Source: Bosea vestrisii (GTDB lineage: Bacteria > Pseudomonadota > Alphaproteobacteria > Rhizobiales > Beijerinckiaceae). From it: a stretch of 64,000 bases of DNA. The notes beneath the pieces are model-generated. The model was not told the DNA's origin. It worked only from the letters and a program-made list of their open reading frames with translations, and ran no database searches. Position 1 is the stretch's first letter, and each line of letters starts with the position of its first letter. The stretch is taken from the NCBI RefSeq assembly GCF_030144325.1, contig NZ_CP126307.1, positions 620,001-684,000 of the forward strand. Direction: 5' to 3'. This document shows, in pieces, positions 32,040 through 40,888 of the stretch. The position numbers were made by a program, and so were the translations under genes.

Positions 32040-33388
32040 CCCTGCCGGCGGGCGCCGCCAGCTCCGGCCGGGTGCTCTGCCGTGATTGCCTGCAGGACCA
32101 TGGCGAGGCGCGTTCGTCGCCCGGCCTGCGCCGCTGCCCGGCTTGCGGCTCGCCGCGGCTGCTGCGCCATGCCGAGCGCGACAGCCTCCATCTCGCCCAT
32201 ATCGATTGCGACGCCTTCTATGCCGCGATCGAGAAGCGCGACGACCCCAGCCTGCTCGACAAACCGGTGATAGTCGGTGGCGGCAAGCGCGGCGTGGTTT
32301 CGACCTGCTGCTACATCGCCCGCATGTCAGGCGTGCGCTCGGCCATGCCGATGTTCAAGGCGCTGAAGGCCTGCCCCGAGGCGATCGTGGTCAAGCCGAA
32401 CATGGCAAAATACGTCACGGTCGGCCGCCAGGTCCGCAAGCTGATGCAGGAGCTGACGCCGCTGGTCGAACCGATCTCGATCGACGAGGCCTTCCTCGAC
32501 CTCGGCGGCACGCAGCGGCTCCATCATGCCAGCCCGGCGCTGACCCTCGCCCGCTTCCAGCGTCGGATCGAGGACGAGATCGGCATCACCATCTCGGTCG
32601 GGCTCTCCTACGCCAAGTTCCTCGCCAAGGTCGCCTCCGACCTCGATAAGCCGCGCGGCTTCTCGATCATCGGCCAGGCCGAGGCCGTCGCCTTCCTCGC
32701 CCAAAAGCCGGTCGGGATGATCCCGGGCATCGGTCAGGCCGGCGCAGCGAAGCTCGGCCAGTCCGGTTTCCGCACCATCGGTGATCTCGCCAAGGCCGAG
32801 ATCACCACGCTCTATCGCCTGGTCGGCAAGGACGGACCGCGCCTGAAGAACCTCGCTCTTGGCATCGATCCACGCAAGGTCACGGTCGAGCACGAGGCCA
32901 AGACCGTCTCATCCGAGACGACGCTCGACGTCGATCTCGCGCGTTTCGAGGAGCTGGAACCGATTCTCTGGCGGCTCTGCGAAAAGACCTCGCGGCGCCT
33001 GAAGGCGCAGGAGCTTGCCGGGCGCACCGTCACCCTCAAGCTCAAGACCCATGATTTCCACCTTGTCACCCGCGCCGTCCGCCTGCCCGAGCCGAGCCAG
33101 CTCGCCGCCCGTCTCTTTTCCGCCGGGCGCGACCTGCTCAAACGCGAATGCACCGGGCCGCGCTACCGGCTGATCGGCATCGGCATGAGCGATTTTTCCG
33201 ATCCGGCCGAAGCCGACCGCGGAGATCTCGCCGACCTGCAGACGCCAAAGCTCAAGGCGATGGAAAACGCCCTCGACGCGGTCCGCGCCAAATTCGGTGA
33301 TGCCGCGATCGAGAAGGGCCTGTCGCTGCGCGATAACCGCAGGGCTACTTCGCGCACTCGCTCGCCGGAAGCAGATCTAGACGGGTGA
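32036..33388 (+). CDS. dinB: DNA polymerase IV (DinB, Y family)
   Basis: A 450-residue translesion polymerase. Catalytic aspartates are in HIDCDAFYAAIEK (palm) and SIDEAFLDLGG. The finger, thumb (PVGMIPGIGQAGAAKLGQ) and little-finger regions are complete. It carries an N-terminal extension of ~50 residues with a CRDC ... CPAC four-cysteine zinc ribbon before the polymerase core, a form common in Alphaproteobacteria. It is cotranslated with DUF3572. The 3' end overlaps the convergent eipB gene by 44 bases. Confidence 0.94.
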   Translation: MTLPAGAASSGRVLCRDCLQDHGEARSSPGLRRCPACGSPRLLRHAERDSLHLAHIDCDAFYAAIEKRDDPSLLDKPVIVGGGKRGVVSTCCYIARMSGVRSAMPMFKALKACPEAIVVKPNMAKYVTVGRQVRKLMQELTPLVEPISIDEAFLDLGGTQRLHHASPALTLARFQRRIEDEIGITISVGLSYAKFLAKVASDLDKPRGFSIIGQAEAVAFLAQKPVGMIPGIGQAGAAKLGQSGFRTIGDLAKAEITTLYRLVGKDGPRLKNLALGIDPRKVTVEHEAKTVSSETTLDVDLARFEELEPILWRLCEKTSRRLKAQELAGRTVTLKLKTHDFHLVTRAVRLPEPSQLAARLFSAGRDLLKRECTGPRYRLIGIGMSDFSDPAEADRGDLADLQTPKLKAMENALDAVRAKFGDAAIEKGLSLRDNRRATSRTRSPEADLDG

Positions 33389-34166
33389 GCGTGCCGCGCA
33401 GCGCGAACGAGCCGTAATCGAGCCTGATCGCGCCGGTGACGCCGTTTTCATAGAGCTCGAAGGAGACGGTATAGGCCGGCGTGCTCTCGCCCGAACCGAC
33501 CTTGAAATAGGAGATCGTCACCGGCCAGCGCGCGAGTTTCTCGAATTCCGGCTTCCGCAGCGGCGCCTCGGCCGCCGGCGTCGCGATCTTGCGGCCGATC
33601 ACAGAGAGCGTGTCGTAGACGTCCTTGCCGGAATTGGCGCCGTCATAGAGGCGGACATTGAAGGTGTTCTGCCCGGCCCGCGCCGCCTTGATCACCGCCT
33701 TCATCTGCTCGTTCGGGAACATCGCCGCGCTCGCCTCGCGATGCGTCTCGGCCTTGGGCGCGCGCAAGCTCACCTCATAGCCGGCCTCGCCCTTCTTGGC
33801 CGTGCCGTCGACGATGTCGGCCGCCGCGCCGGCGGCCGAGCTCTCTGTCTTGAAGCGATAGCTCTTGGCGTCGCCTTCCTCGAAGCTCGTGGTCCGGGCG
33901 TCGATGACGCGCGGGCCGCCCTCGCTGGTGAGCTCGGTGACCTGGCGGAAGGAGAGCGCATAGCCGTCACAGGCATCGCCAGAGAAGTCGAAGGCGATGC
34001 GGCCGCGCGCCGTGGTGATGTCGCGCGACGGCTTGCCGTCGTCGAGCACGAGATCATAGACCGCCCGATGCGGCACCAGCACGACGCGATCTGTCGGACT
34101 CTGAGCCCAAGCTCCCGCAGCCGCCATCACCGCCAGGCCTGCGATCCCGCCGCGATACGTCTTCAT
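33345..34166 (-). CDS. eipB: EipB-family periplasmic cell-envelope integrity protein
   Basis: A 273-residue exported protein of the DUF1849/EipB family, known from Brucella as a periplasmic beta-spiral protein needed for envelope integrity. A signal peptide (to ~22, AGAWAQ) is followed by LVPHRAVYDLVLDDGK, IAFDFSGDACDGYALSFRQVTEL and a long beta-rich domain. The Cys of GDACDGY and the Cys of LLPASECAK near the C-terminus match the conserved disulfide pair. The start at 34166 gives a proper signal sequence. Confidence 0.88.
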   Translation of the reverse strand: MKTYRGGIAGLAVMAAAGAWAQSPTDRVVLVPHRAVYDLVLDDGKPSRDITTARGRIAFDFSGDACDGYALSFRQVTELTSEGGPRVIDARTTSFEEGDAKSYRFKTESSAAGAAADIVDGTAKKGEAGYEVSLRAPKAETHREASAAMFPNEQMKAVIKAARAGQNTFNVRLYDGANSGKDVYDTLSVIGRKIATPAAEAPLRKPEFEKLARWPVTISYFKVGSGESTPAYTVSFELYENGVTGAIRLDYGSFALRGTLTRLDLLPASECAK

Positions 34167-34272
34167 GCCAATCCTCGATTCACGCTCTGCTTAAGTCGAA
34201 CTGCAGCCCTGTGAATCTAGGTGCATTGCGGCAATGGCGCAAACAAGGCGGCCCGCATCGTCTCGCATCCGA

Positions 34273-34848
34273 TCAGGGCGCTTCTGCGCGCAGCGCGGCC
34301 CCCGCCGCAGCAAGCACCTCTTCTGAAAGCGCTTTATCCTCCACCATACGGGACAGGACGAGCGCTCCGATGAGCGTGGCGTACCCCGCAAGGGCTGCGG
34401 CTCGCCGTTCCTCTTCGGTCGCCCCCGGCATGACGGATGACAGGCTCGTGATCGCCGCGCGCGCACCCTCCGTCGCAACAGCACGCGACGCTTCGCCCAG
34501 GCGCGCGATATCGCAACCGAGCGCCGCCACCGGGCAACCGTGACCGGGATCGTCGCGGTGCAGGGGCGACAGATAGCGGCTGGCGATCGCCTGCAAAGGC
34601 GCCTCCGGTTCCGCCGCCTTGGCCTCCTCCAGCCAGTGATTGGCGTTGCTGAAGGCGCGCCCGAGCGCCTGCGCGGCCAGCTCGTCCTTTGAGGCGAAAT
34701 GCCCATAGAAGCCGCCATGGGTCAGGCCGACCACCTTCATCACATCGGCGACGCCGACCCCATCGAAGCCGCGCTCGCGAAACAGCGTCGCCGCCGTTTC
34801 GAGAATGCGCTCGCGGTTCTCCCGCATCTGTTCGCGGCTGACCCGCAT
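34273..34848 (-). CDS. TetR-family repressor
   Basis: A 191-residue TetR regulator. The N-terminal helix-turn-helix ENRERILETAATLFRERGFDGVGVADVMKVVGLTHGGFYGHFASKDEL is clear. The C-terminal ligand domain (YLSPLHRDDPGHGCPVAALGCDIARLG) resembles the group that controls reductase or dehydrogenase genes. It is divergent from an SDR gene with two matching palindromes between them, so it probably represses that gene and itself. Confidence 0.93.
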   Translation of the reverse strand: MRVSREQMRENRERILETAATLFRERGFDGVGVADVMKVVGLTHGGFYGHFASKDELAAQALGRAFSNANHWLEEAKAAEPEAPLQAIASRYLSPLHRDDPGHGCPVAALGCDIARLGEASRAVATEGARAAITSLSSVMPGATEEERRAAALAGYATLIGALVLSRMVEDKALSEEVLAAAGAALRAEAP

Positions 34849-34895
34849 CGACCCGCTCCTCTCAGAATCCGAAAATCCAGCTCTTGACTCTTTAT

Positions 34896-34935
34896 ATGAT
34901 GATCGTCATTTAAATTCAATCATGATGACCATCAT
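34896..34935. promoter_or_regulatory. Paired TetR operators between TetR gene and SDR
   Basis: ATGATGATCGTCAT (34896-34909) and ATGATGACCATCAT (34922-34935) are near-perfect palindromes that match each other at 12 of 14 positions, 26 bases apart. A CTTGAC -35-like element lies at 34883-34888, just before the first. The arrangement suits repression of the SDR promoter by the divergent TetR. Confidence 0.75.
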
Positions 34936-34971
34936 GAAAAACATGATGTCGAACCCGAACAGGAGATGGAC

Positions 34972-35784
34972 ATGGCTACGCAGCAGCTCGGCACCGCCCT
35001 CATCACCGGCGCATCGACCGGGATCGGCGCCGTATACGCCGACAGATTGGCCCGTCGTGGCTATGATCTCGTCCTCGTCGCCCGTGATGAAGCGCGCCTT
35101 TCCGCGCTCGCCGAGCGCCTCGCCGGCGAGACCGGCCGCAAGGTCGAATGGCTGAAGGCCGATCTGACAGCCAAGGCGGATCTCGCTTTGGTCGAGCAGC
35201 GCCTGCGCGAGGACCAGAGCCTGACCGTGCTGGTCAACAATGCCGGCATGTCCGTCGCCGGAACGCTGGTCGAAGGCGATATCGACCGCTTCCAGACCAT
35301 GATCGAGCTCAACGTCATCGCTCCGACCCGCCTCGCCGCCGCAGCAGCCCGCAATTTCGTCGCCCGCAACCAGGGCGCCATCATCAACATCGCCTCGGTG
35401 CTGGCGCTCGCGCCGGAGCTGTTCAACGGCAGCTACAGTGGCACCAAGGCCTATGTGCTGAACCTCAGCCTCTCATTGCAGAAGGAGCTCGAAGCGGCCG
35501 GCGTCCGCGTCCAGGCCGTGTTGCCGGGAGCCACCCGCACCGAGATCTGGGCCCGCGCCGGCGTCAATGTCGACGGCTTCCCGCCGGAGATGGTGATGGA
35601 GGTCGACGACATGGTCGATGCTGCGCTGGCCGGCTTCGACCAGGGCGAGCTCGTCACCATTCCGTCGCTGCCGGATCCAGCCGACTTCGAGCGCTACAGC
35701 GCGGCGCGGCTGGCGCTCGGCCCCAATCTCTCGCGCAACCGGCCCGCCGAGCGCTATCGCACGGTGCGTGCCGACGCCGCCTGA
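34972..35784 (+). CDS. Short-chain dehydrogenase/reductase
   Basis: A 270-residue classical SDR. Cofactor motif TGASTGIG (~13-20), VNNAG (NNAG), Ser in INIAS and the catalytic YSGTK are all present. It oxidises or reduces an unknown alcohol/ketone with NAD(P). The ATG at 34972 has AGGAG six bases upstream; the ATG at 34966 is too close to that site. It is likely controlled by the divergent TetR repressor through the two palindromes upstream. Confidence 0.92.
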   Translation: MATQQLGTALITGASTGIGAVYADRLARRGYDLVLVARDEARLSALAERLAGETGRKVEWLKADLTAKADLALVEQRLREDQSLTVLVNNAGMSVAGTLVEGDIDRFQTMIELNVIAPTRLAAAAARNFVARNQGAIINIASVLALAPELFNGSYSGTKAYVLNLSLSLQKELEAAGVRVQAVLPGATRTEIWARAGVNVDGFPPEMVMEVDDMVDAALAGFDQGELVTIPSLPDPADFERYSAARLALGPNLSRNRPAERYRTVRADAA

Positions 35785-35889
35785 TCCGCCCTGCTCGGCA
35801 GGCACATCGGCCCAGCCGCGTCGCGCTTGCGACCCGGCTTTGCATCGGCGATGAAAGGCTCCTGTTCAGATCCGGTCAGGAGCCCTCCG

Positions 35890-36363
35890 ATGAACGCCGT
35901 CGACACCAAGCTCGCCGCCCTCGGCATCACCCTGCCCGCCCCGGCCGCCCCGGTCGCGAACTACGTGCCCTATGTCATCACCGGCAACCTGCTGATCATC
36001 TCCGGCCAGATCTGCTTCGGCCTCGATGGCAAGCTCTCCGATGCGCACAAGGGCAAGCTCGGCGCCGAGATCTTCAACGAGGCCGGGCTCGAGGCGGCCA
36101 AGCTCTGCGCGATCAACGTCCTCGCCCAGGCCAAGGCGGCGCTCGGCGGCGATCTCGGCCGGATCGTGCGCTGCGTGCGCCTCGGCGGCTTCATCAACGC
36201 CACACCGCACTTCGCCGCTCTGCCGGCGATCATGAACGGCGCCTCCGATTTCATGGTCGAGGTGCTCGGCGATGCCGGCCGCCATGCCCGCTCGACCGTC
36301 GGCGTCGCCAACCTGCCGGCCGACGCCGCCGTCGAGGTCGAAGCCATGTTCGAGATCGCCTGA
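35890..36363 (+). CDS. RidA/YjgF-family protein
   Basis: A 157-residue protein of the longer RidA-like subgroup. It shows NYVPYVITGNLLIISGQI, NVLAQAKAALGGDLGRIVRCVRLGGFINATPHF and HARSTVGVANLPADAAVEVEAMFEI. RidA proteins deaminate reactive enamine/imine intermediates; the catalytic Arg is in the CVRLGG/HARSTVG region. It starts an operon with the GDPD gene, whose start overlaps its stop by one base. Confidence 0.9.
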   Translation: MNAVDTKLAALGITLPAPAAPVANYVPYVITGNLLIISGQICFGLDGKLSDAHKGKLGAEIFNEAGLEAAKLCAINVLAQAKAALGGDLGRIVRCVRLGGFINATPHFAALPAIMNGASDFMVEVLGDAGRHARSTVGVANLPADAAVEVEAMFEIA

Positions 36364-37111
36364 TGGCAGCTGAAGCCTGGCTCACGGCCCGCCCGATCGC
36401 GCATCGTGGCCTGCATGATGCCGCCGGCGGCGTGATCGAGAACTCGCTCTCGGCAGCGGCTGGCGCGATTGCCGGCAATTTCGCCATCGAATGCGACGTC
36501 CAGCTCAGCGCCGACGAGGATGCGGTCGTCTTCCACGACTTCGTTCTCGACCGTCTCACGGCCGAGACCGGCCGCGTCGACGCCCGCAAGGCGGCCGAGC
36601 TCGCGCAGATCGGGCTGAAGGGCGCGAGCGACCGCATCCCGACCCTGCCCGCCTTCCTCGACGCCATCGGCGGCCAGACCCCCTGGTGATCGAGGTGAAG
36701 AGCCGCTTCGACGGCGATCTGCGGCTGGCGAAGCGCACCGCGGAGATCCTCGCCGGCCACAAGGGCCAGCCGATCGTGCTGAAATCCTTCGATCCTGTGA
36801 TCGTGGCGGCCTTGCGCGAGCTCGCGCCCGGCTTCGCCCGCGGCATCGTCGCGATGAACGAGTACGGCTATGCCGACTACGACCATCTCTCGGCCGGGCA
36901 GAAGCACGCGCTCGCCAACTTCCTGCATTTCGAGGAGAGCCGGCCGGACTTCGTCTCCTGGAAGGTCGCCGACCTGCCGAGCGCCGCGCCCTTCCTCTGC
37001 CGCAAGGCGCTGGGCCTGCCGCTGATGAGCTGGACGGTGCGCACGCCGGAAGATCGCGCCCGCGCCGCCGAGCATGCCGACCAGATGGTCTTCGAGGGCT
37101 TTCTGCCTTGA
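36363..37111 (+). pseudogene. Glycerophosphodiester phosphodiesterase, frameshifted
   Basis: The first 108 codons (36363-36689) encode MAAEAWLTARPIAHRGLHD ... ECDVQLSADEDAVVFHD, the start of a GDPD TIM-barrel with the catalytic HRG and the E-D metal ligands. The frame then stops at TGA inside the segment that should read GQTPLVIEVKS. The rest, LVIEVKSRFDGDL to DQMVFEGFLP, continues at once in the next frame to 37111. Adding one C to the CCCCC run at 36679-36683 restores a 249-residue protein. The enzyme would hydrolyse glycerophosphodiesters. Both halves are well conserved, so this is more likely a sequence error than a decayed gene. Confidence 0.85.
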
Positions 37112-38343
37112 GCGAAACCGGTCTGCGCGAGGGCCTCAGAGTCCGCGTCGCGACCTCGCTGAAAAGCGTCCCGGCCGCAGACTGGGACGCCTGCGCCAAT
37201 CCGTGCGCCGGCCGGCCGCTTGAATCGGCATCCGAACAAGCGGATTCAATCTCTCAAGCAGACCCGGACAACCCCTTCGTTTCGCACGCTTTTCTGCGCG
37301 CGCTGGAGGAGAGCGGCTGCGTCGGCGGCCGCACTGGCTGGTCGCCGGCCTATCTCCTGGTCGAAGATGCCGAAGACCGCCTGATCGCCGCCGCGCCGTC
37401 CTTCGTGAAAGGTCACAGCCAGGGCGAATACGTCTTCGACCACAGCTGGGCCGAGGCCTATATGCGCGCCGGCGGCCGCTACTATCCGAAGATCCAGGTC
37501 GCGGCTCCGTTCACCCCCGCGACCGGCCCGCGCCTGCTCGTCGCCGAGGGCCCGCATGCGAGCGAAGCGTGCGAGGCCCTGATCGCCGGGCTGGACGCAC
37601 TTCGCGAGCAGGTCCGCGGCTCGTCGATCCATGTCACCTTCGCGCAGGAGCCGGACATGACGGCGTTGCTCGAAGCTGGCTTCCTCGAGCGCCACGACAT
37701 CCAGTTCCATTGGCAGAACCAGGGCTTCGGCAGCTATGACGACTTCCTCGCCACACTGGCCTCGCGCAAGCGCAAGGCGCTGAAGCGCGAGCGGCGTGAA
37801 GCGCTCTCCGCCGGGATCGAGGTCGCGGTGCTCTCCGGTTCCGACCTCACCGAAAGCGTCTGGGACGATTTCCACGCCTTCTACGAGGACACCGGCTCGC
37901 GCAAATGGGGCCGGCCCTATCTCAACCGCCGCTTCTTCTCCGAGATCGGGCAGCGCATGGGCGAGCGCGTCGTGCTGGTGCTCGCCCGCCGCGCCGGCCG
38001 CAATATCGCCGGCGCCATCAATTTCCGCGGCGGCAACACCCTCTACGGCCGCAACTGGGGCTGCATCGAGGACCATCCCTTCCTGCATTTCGAGCTCTGC
38101 TACCACCAGGCCATCGACTATGCGATCGCGCACAAGCTCGCCCGCGTCGAGGCCGGCGCCCAGGGCGAGCACAAGCTTGCACGCGGCTACCGCCCGGTGA
38201 TCACCCGCTCGGCCCATCTCCTCGCCGATCCGGGCCTCGCACGCGCCGTCGCCGCCTATCTGCCCGGCGAACGGCGTGAGATCAGCTCTGCAGTAGCTGC
38301 GCTTGCGCAGGAGAGCCCCTTCCGCAAGGTTGGCGACAGCTGA
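37108..38343 (+). CDS. FemAB/GNAT-like acyltransferase (DUF482 type)
   Basis: A 411-residue protein resembling the DUF482/peptidogalycan family, a GNAT-fold group related to FemAB. It has PFVSHAFLRALEESGCVG near the N-terminus, then a long central region with YVFDHSWAEAYMRAGGRYYPKIQVAAPFTP, LASRKRKALKRERREA, and a C-terminal GNAT-like half (NIAGAINFRGGNTLYGRNWGC, HFELCYHQAIDYAI, GAQGEHKLARGY). It starts with TTG at 37108, overlapping the GDPD stop. The acceptor substrate is unknown. Confidence 0.85.
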   Translation: MSETGLREGLRVRVATSLKSVPAADWDACANPCAGRPLESASEQADSISQADPDNPFVSHAFLRALEESGCVGGRTGWSPAYLLVEDAEDRLIAAAPSFVKGHSQGEYVFDHSWAEAYMRAGGRYYPKIQVAAPFTPATGPRLLVAEGPHASEACEALIAGLDALREQVRGSSIHVTFAQEPDMTALLEAGFLERHDIQFHWQNQGFGSYDDFLATLASRKRKALKRERREALSAGIEVAVLSGSDLTESVWDDFHAFYEDTGSRKWGRPYLNRRFFSEIGQRMGERVVLVLARRAGRNIAGAINFRGGNTLYGRNWGCIEDHPFLHFELCYHQAIDYAIAHKLARVEAGAQGEHKLARGYRPVITRSAHLLADPGLARAVAAYLPGERREISSAVAALAQESPFRKVGDS

Positions 38344-38377
38344 CTCCCCCAGCCCACCAACGACCGGAACCTGCGCG

Positions 38378-38806
38378 ATGACCGCCTATGATCCCAGCAA
38401 CATCTTCGCCAAGATCCTGCGCGGCGAATTGCCGGCCCACCGTGTCTACGAGGACGACCGGGCCCTCGCCTTCCTCGACATCATGCCGCGCGCGGCCGGC
38501 CACACGCTGGTGATCCCGAAGAACCCGGCCCGCAACCTCCTCGACATCGATCAGGGCGATCTCGGTTATGTCGCAGGAATCGCCCAGCGCATCGCCCGGG
38601 CGCAGATGGCCGCCTTCGCCGCCGACGGAATCACGGTGCAGCAGTTCAACGAGAGCGCCGGCGGCCAGGTCGTCTTCCATTTGCACGTCCACGTCATCCC
38701 GCGCCATGACGGCGTCGCCATGAAGCCGCCCGCCAGCGAGATGGCCAAACCCGAGGACCTCGCGGCTGCCGCAGAAAAAATTCGGGCTGCGCTGAAAAAT
38801 CTTTGA
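38378..38806 (+). CDS. HIT family nucleotide hydrolase/transferase
   Basis: A 142-residue histidine-triad protein. NIFAKILRGELPAHRVYEDDRALAFLDI opens the fold and the triad HLHVHVIPRHDG carries the active-site histidines. HIT proteins hydrolyse dinucleoside polyphosphates or nucleoside phosphoramidates. It follows the acyltransferase by 34 bases. Specific substrate unknown. Confidence 0.94.
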   Translation: MTAYDPSNIFAKILRGELPAHRVYEDDRALAFLDIMPRAAGHTLVIPKNPARNLLDIDQGDLGYVAGIAQRIARAQMAAFAADGITVQQFNESAGGQVVFHLHVHVIPRHDGVAMKPPASEMAKPEDLAAAAEKIRAALKNL

Positions 38807-38812
38807 GGGGCA

Positions 38813-38839
38813 TGTCACGCGGGCGCTGGCTGCCTCGTC
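38813..38839 (+). promoter_or_regulatory. ECF41-type promoter upstream of the AhpD genes
   Basis: TGTCACG (38813-38819) and CGTC (38836-38839) are separated by 16 bases. The published consensus for ECF41 sigma factors is TGTCACA in the -35 region with CGTC at -10 and similar spacing. It lies 32 bases before the first AhpD-like gene, whose operon ends with an ECF41 sigma gene. Confidence 0.75.
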
Positions 38840-38871
38840 CTGTCTTCATCACCACCTGATGGAGAGAAACG

Positions 38872-39339
38872 ATGACCCAGCGCCTCAACGGCTTCCAGAC
38901 CGCCCCCGACGCCTACAAGGCCATGCTCGGCCTGCAGGACTACGTGAACCAGTCGAAGCTGGAGCACAGCCTGCTCGAGCTGGTGAAGATCCGGGCGTCA
39001 CAGATCAACCGCTGCGCCTACTGCCTGCACATGCACATCGCCGACGCACGCAAGGCCGGCGAGAGCGAGATCCGCATCAACCTGCTCAGCGCCTGGGAGG
39101 AGTCGGAGCTCTTCACCCCGCGCGAGCGTGCCGTCCTGCGCTGGACCGAAGAGCTGACACGGCTCGTCGACCGCAGCCCGAGCGACGAAGCCTTCGCCGA
39201 ATTGCGCGAGCACTTCGACGAAAAGGATTGCGTCGACCTCTCGGTCGCCATCGGCATGATCAATCTCTGGAACCGGATCAATTGCGGCTTCCGCACCCTG
39301 CATCCGAATGATCGTCGCCGCGAGAAGGCCGCGGCCTGA
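38872..39339 (+). CDS. AhpD-like carboxymuconolactone decarboxylase family protein (1)
   Basis: A 155-residue protein of the AhpD/CMD fold with LVKIRASQINRCAYCLHMHIADARKAGE. The CxxC...H (CAYCLHMH) is the redox-active centre of alkylhydroperoxidase-like members, suggesting peroxide or thiol chemistry. It is the first gene after an ECF41-type promoter. A paralogue follows immediately and the ECF41 sigma gene closes the operon. Confidence 0.9.
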   Translation: MTQRLNGFQTAPDAYKAMLGLQDYVNQSKLEHSLLELVKIRASQINRCAYCLHMHIADARKAGESEIRINLLSAWEESELFTPRERAVLRWTEELTRLVDRSPSDEAFAELREHFDEKDCVDLSVAIGMINLWNRINCGFRTLHPNDRRREKAAA

Positions 39340-39410
39340 CGCTGCGGCGACATAAGCCTGCTGGCCCGGTGATCGCCGAGCCAGACCTGCCTCAGTCCGA
39401 AAGCCCCGTC

Positions 39411-39884
39411 ATGAGCAAGCGCCTCAACCCCTACGTCACCGCTCCCGACACCATGAAGCCGCTGATCGCGCTCGAAGCCTCGATCAAGGAGAGCGGCCTT
39501 GAGCACAGCCTGATCCATCTCGTGAAGATGCGGGCATCGCAGATCAATGGCTGCGCCTATTGCCTGCACATGCATTCGTCCGACGCGATCAAGGAGGGCG
39601 AGAGCCCGGCCCGGCTCTTCCTGCTCGACGCCTGGCACGAGTCGGCGCTCTATACGCCGCGCGAACGTGCCGCCCTCGCCTGGACCGATGCGCTGACGCT
39701 GGTCTCGCAGAGCCATGCGCCCGACGAGGCCTATGACGAGGTCGTCAGCCATTTCAGCCCGGAGGAAACCGTGAAGCTCACCTTGCTGATCGGCACGATC
39801 AACACCTGGAACCGCATCGCGATCGGCTTCCGCACGAGCCACCCCAACGACCGGCCGGCCAAGACCGGCGCGACGGCTGCCTGA
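39411..39884 (+). CDS. AhpD-like carboxymuconolactone decarboxylase family protein (2)
   Basis: A 157-residue paralogue of the preceding protein with LVKMRASQINGCAYCLHMHSSDAIKEGE. The CxxC centre is kept. The start at 39411 (MSKRLNPYVTAPDTMKPL) aligns with the first copy; an upstream in-frame start at 39369 has no homology. Conservation of both copies implies distinct substrates or partners. Confidence 0.9.
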   Translation: MSKRLNPYVTAPDTMKPLIALEASIKESGLEHSLIHLVKMRASQINGCAYCLHMHSSDAIKEGESPARLFLLDAWHESALYTPRERAALAWTDALTLVSQSHAPDEAYDEVVSHFSPEETVKLTLLIGTINTWNRIAIGFRTSHPNDRPAKTGATAA

Positions 39885-39894
39885 GACGCCTCCC

Positions 39895-40782
39895 ATGACC
39901 GCCCCGGATGATATCTTCGAGACGCATCGCCGCTTCCTGACCCGCCTCGCCTATCGCATGCTCGGCTCGGTCAGCGATGCCGAGGATATCGTCCAGGAGG
40001 CCTGGCTGCGCTGGCGCGACGCCTCCCAGGACGCGGTCGAGGCGCCGCGCGCCTATCTCGCCCGCACCGTAACGCGCCTCTGCCTCGACCAGATGAAATC
40101 GGCCCGCAGCAAGCGCGAATTCTATGTCGGCGCCTGGCTGCCGGAGCCCCTGGTCGAGGAGATCGGCGCGGCTGAATCCGACGTCGACACCCAGCTCGAC
40201 GCTCCGATCGCACTGATGCTCGCGCTCGAGCGGCTGACGCCGCTCGAGCGCGCCGCCTTCCTGCTGCACGACGTCTTCGACCTCGACTTCGCCGAGATCG
40301 CCCGCACCATCGACCGCAGCGAGAGCGCCTGCCGCCAGCTCGCGAAGCGCGCCCGCGAGCATGTCCGCATCGACATGCCGCCGCGCAACAAGGTCGAGCC
40401 CGCCGAGGCGAAGCGTTTCGTCGAGGCCTTCTTCAAGGCCGCCCACAAGGCTGACACCAGCGATCTGCAGACCCTGCTCGCGCAGGATGTCGCCTTCCAC
40501 AGCGACGGCGGCGGCAAGGTGCTGGCGGTGCTCAACCCACTCTATGGCATCGAGCGCGTCCTGCGCTTCTTCGCCGGCATCGCCAGCAAGGTCGCCCATC
40601 TGCACAAGACGACCACGCTGTACAAGCCTGTGATGATCAACGGCATGCCCGGCTATCTCAGCCTCGAACGCGGCGAGACCTTGCAGGCGACGACCCTCGA
40701 CATCCGCGACGGGCGCGTCCACGCGATTTACGTCATGCGCAATCCCGACAAGCTCCGGCACATCTCGCTGGGAGCGGGTTAG
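39895..40782 (+). CDS. ECF41-family RNA polymerase sigma factor
   Basis: A 295-residue ECF sigma factor with regions sigma2 (RLAYRMLGSVSDAEDIVQEAWLRWRDA) and sigma4 (LERLTPLERAAFLLHDVFDLDFAEIARTIDRSESACRQLAKRAREH). The linker carries the ECF41 signature WLPEPL, followed by a C-terminal SnoaL-like extension with DGGGK and MRNPDKL. In ECF41 this extension regulates activity without a separate anti-sigma factor, and the usual neighbours are carboxymuconolactone decarboxylase or oxidoreductase genes, as here. It likely controls its own operon. Confidence 0.94.
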   Translation: MTAPDDIFETHRRFLTRLAYRMLGSVSDAEDIVQEAWLRWRDASQDAVEAPRAYLARTVTRLCLDQMKSARSKREFYVGAWLPEPLVEEIGAAESDVDTQLDAPIALMLALERLTPLERAAFLLHDVFDLDFAEIARTIDRSESACRQLAKRAREHVRIDMPPRNKVEPAEAKRFVEAFFKAAHKADTSDLQTLLAQDVAFHSDGGGKVLAVLNPLYGIERVLRFFAGIASKVAHLHKTTTLYKPVMINGMPGYLSLERGETLQATTLDIRDGRVHAIYVMRNPDKLRHISLGAG

Positions 40783-40888
40783 GTGCTCCCAACGCCCTAC
40801 CTCGTTCGCGCTCCGGACGCGATTATGGCTCAAATGTGGGCAAGGCAACCAGGCTAGCTGATTTGCATCCGCACAGGAGCCTTGCGCA

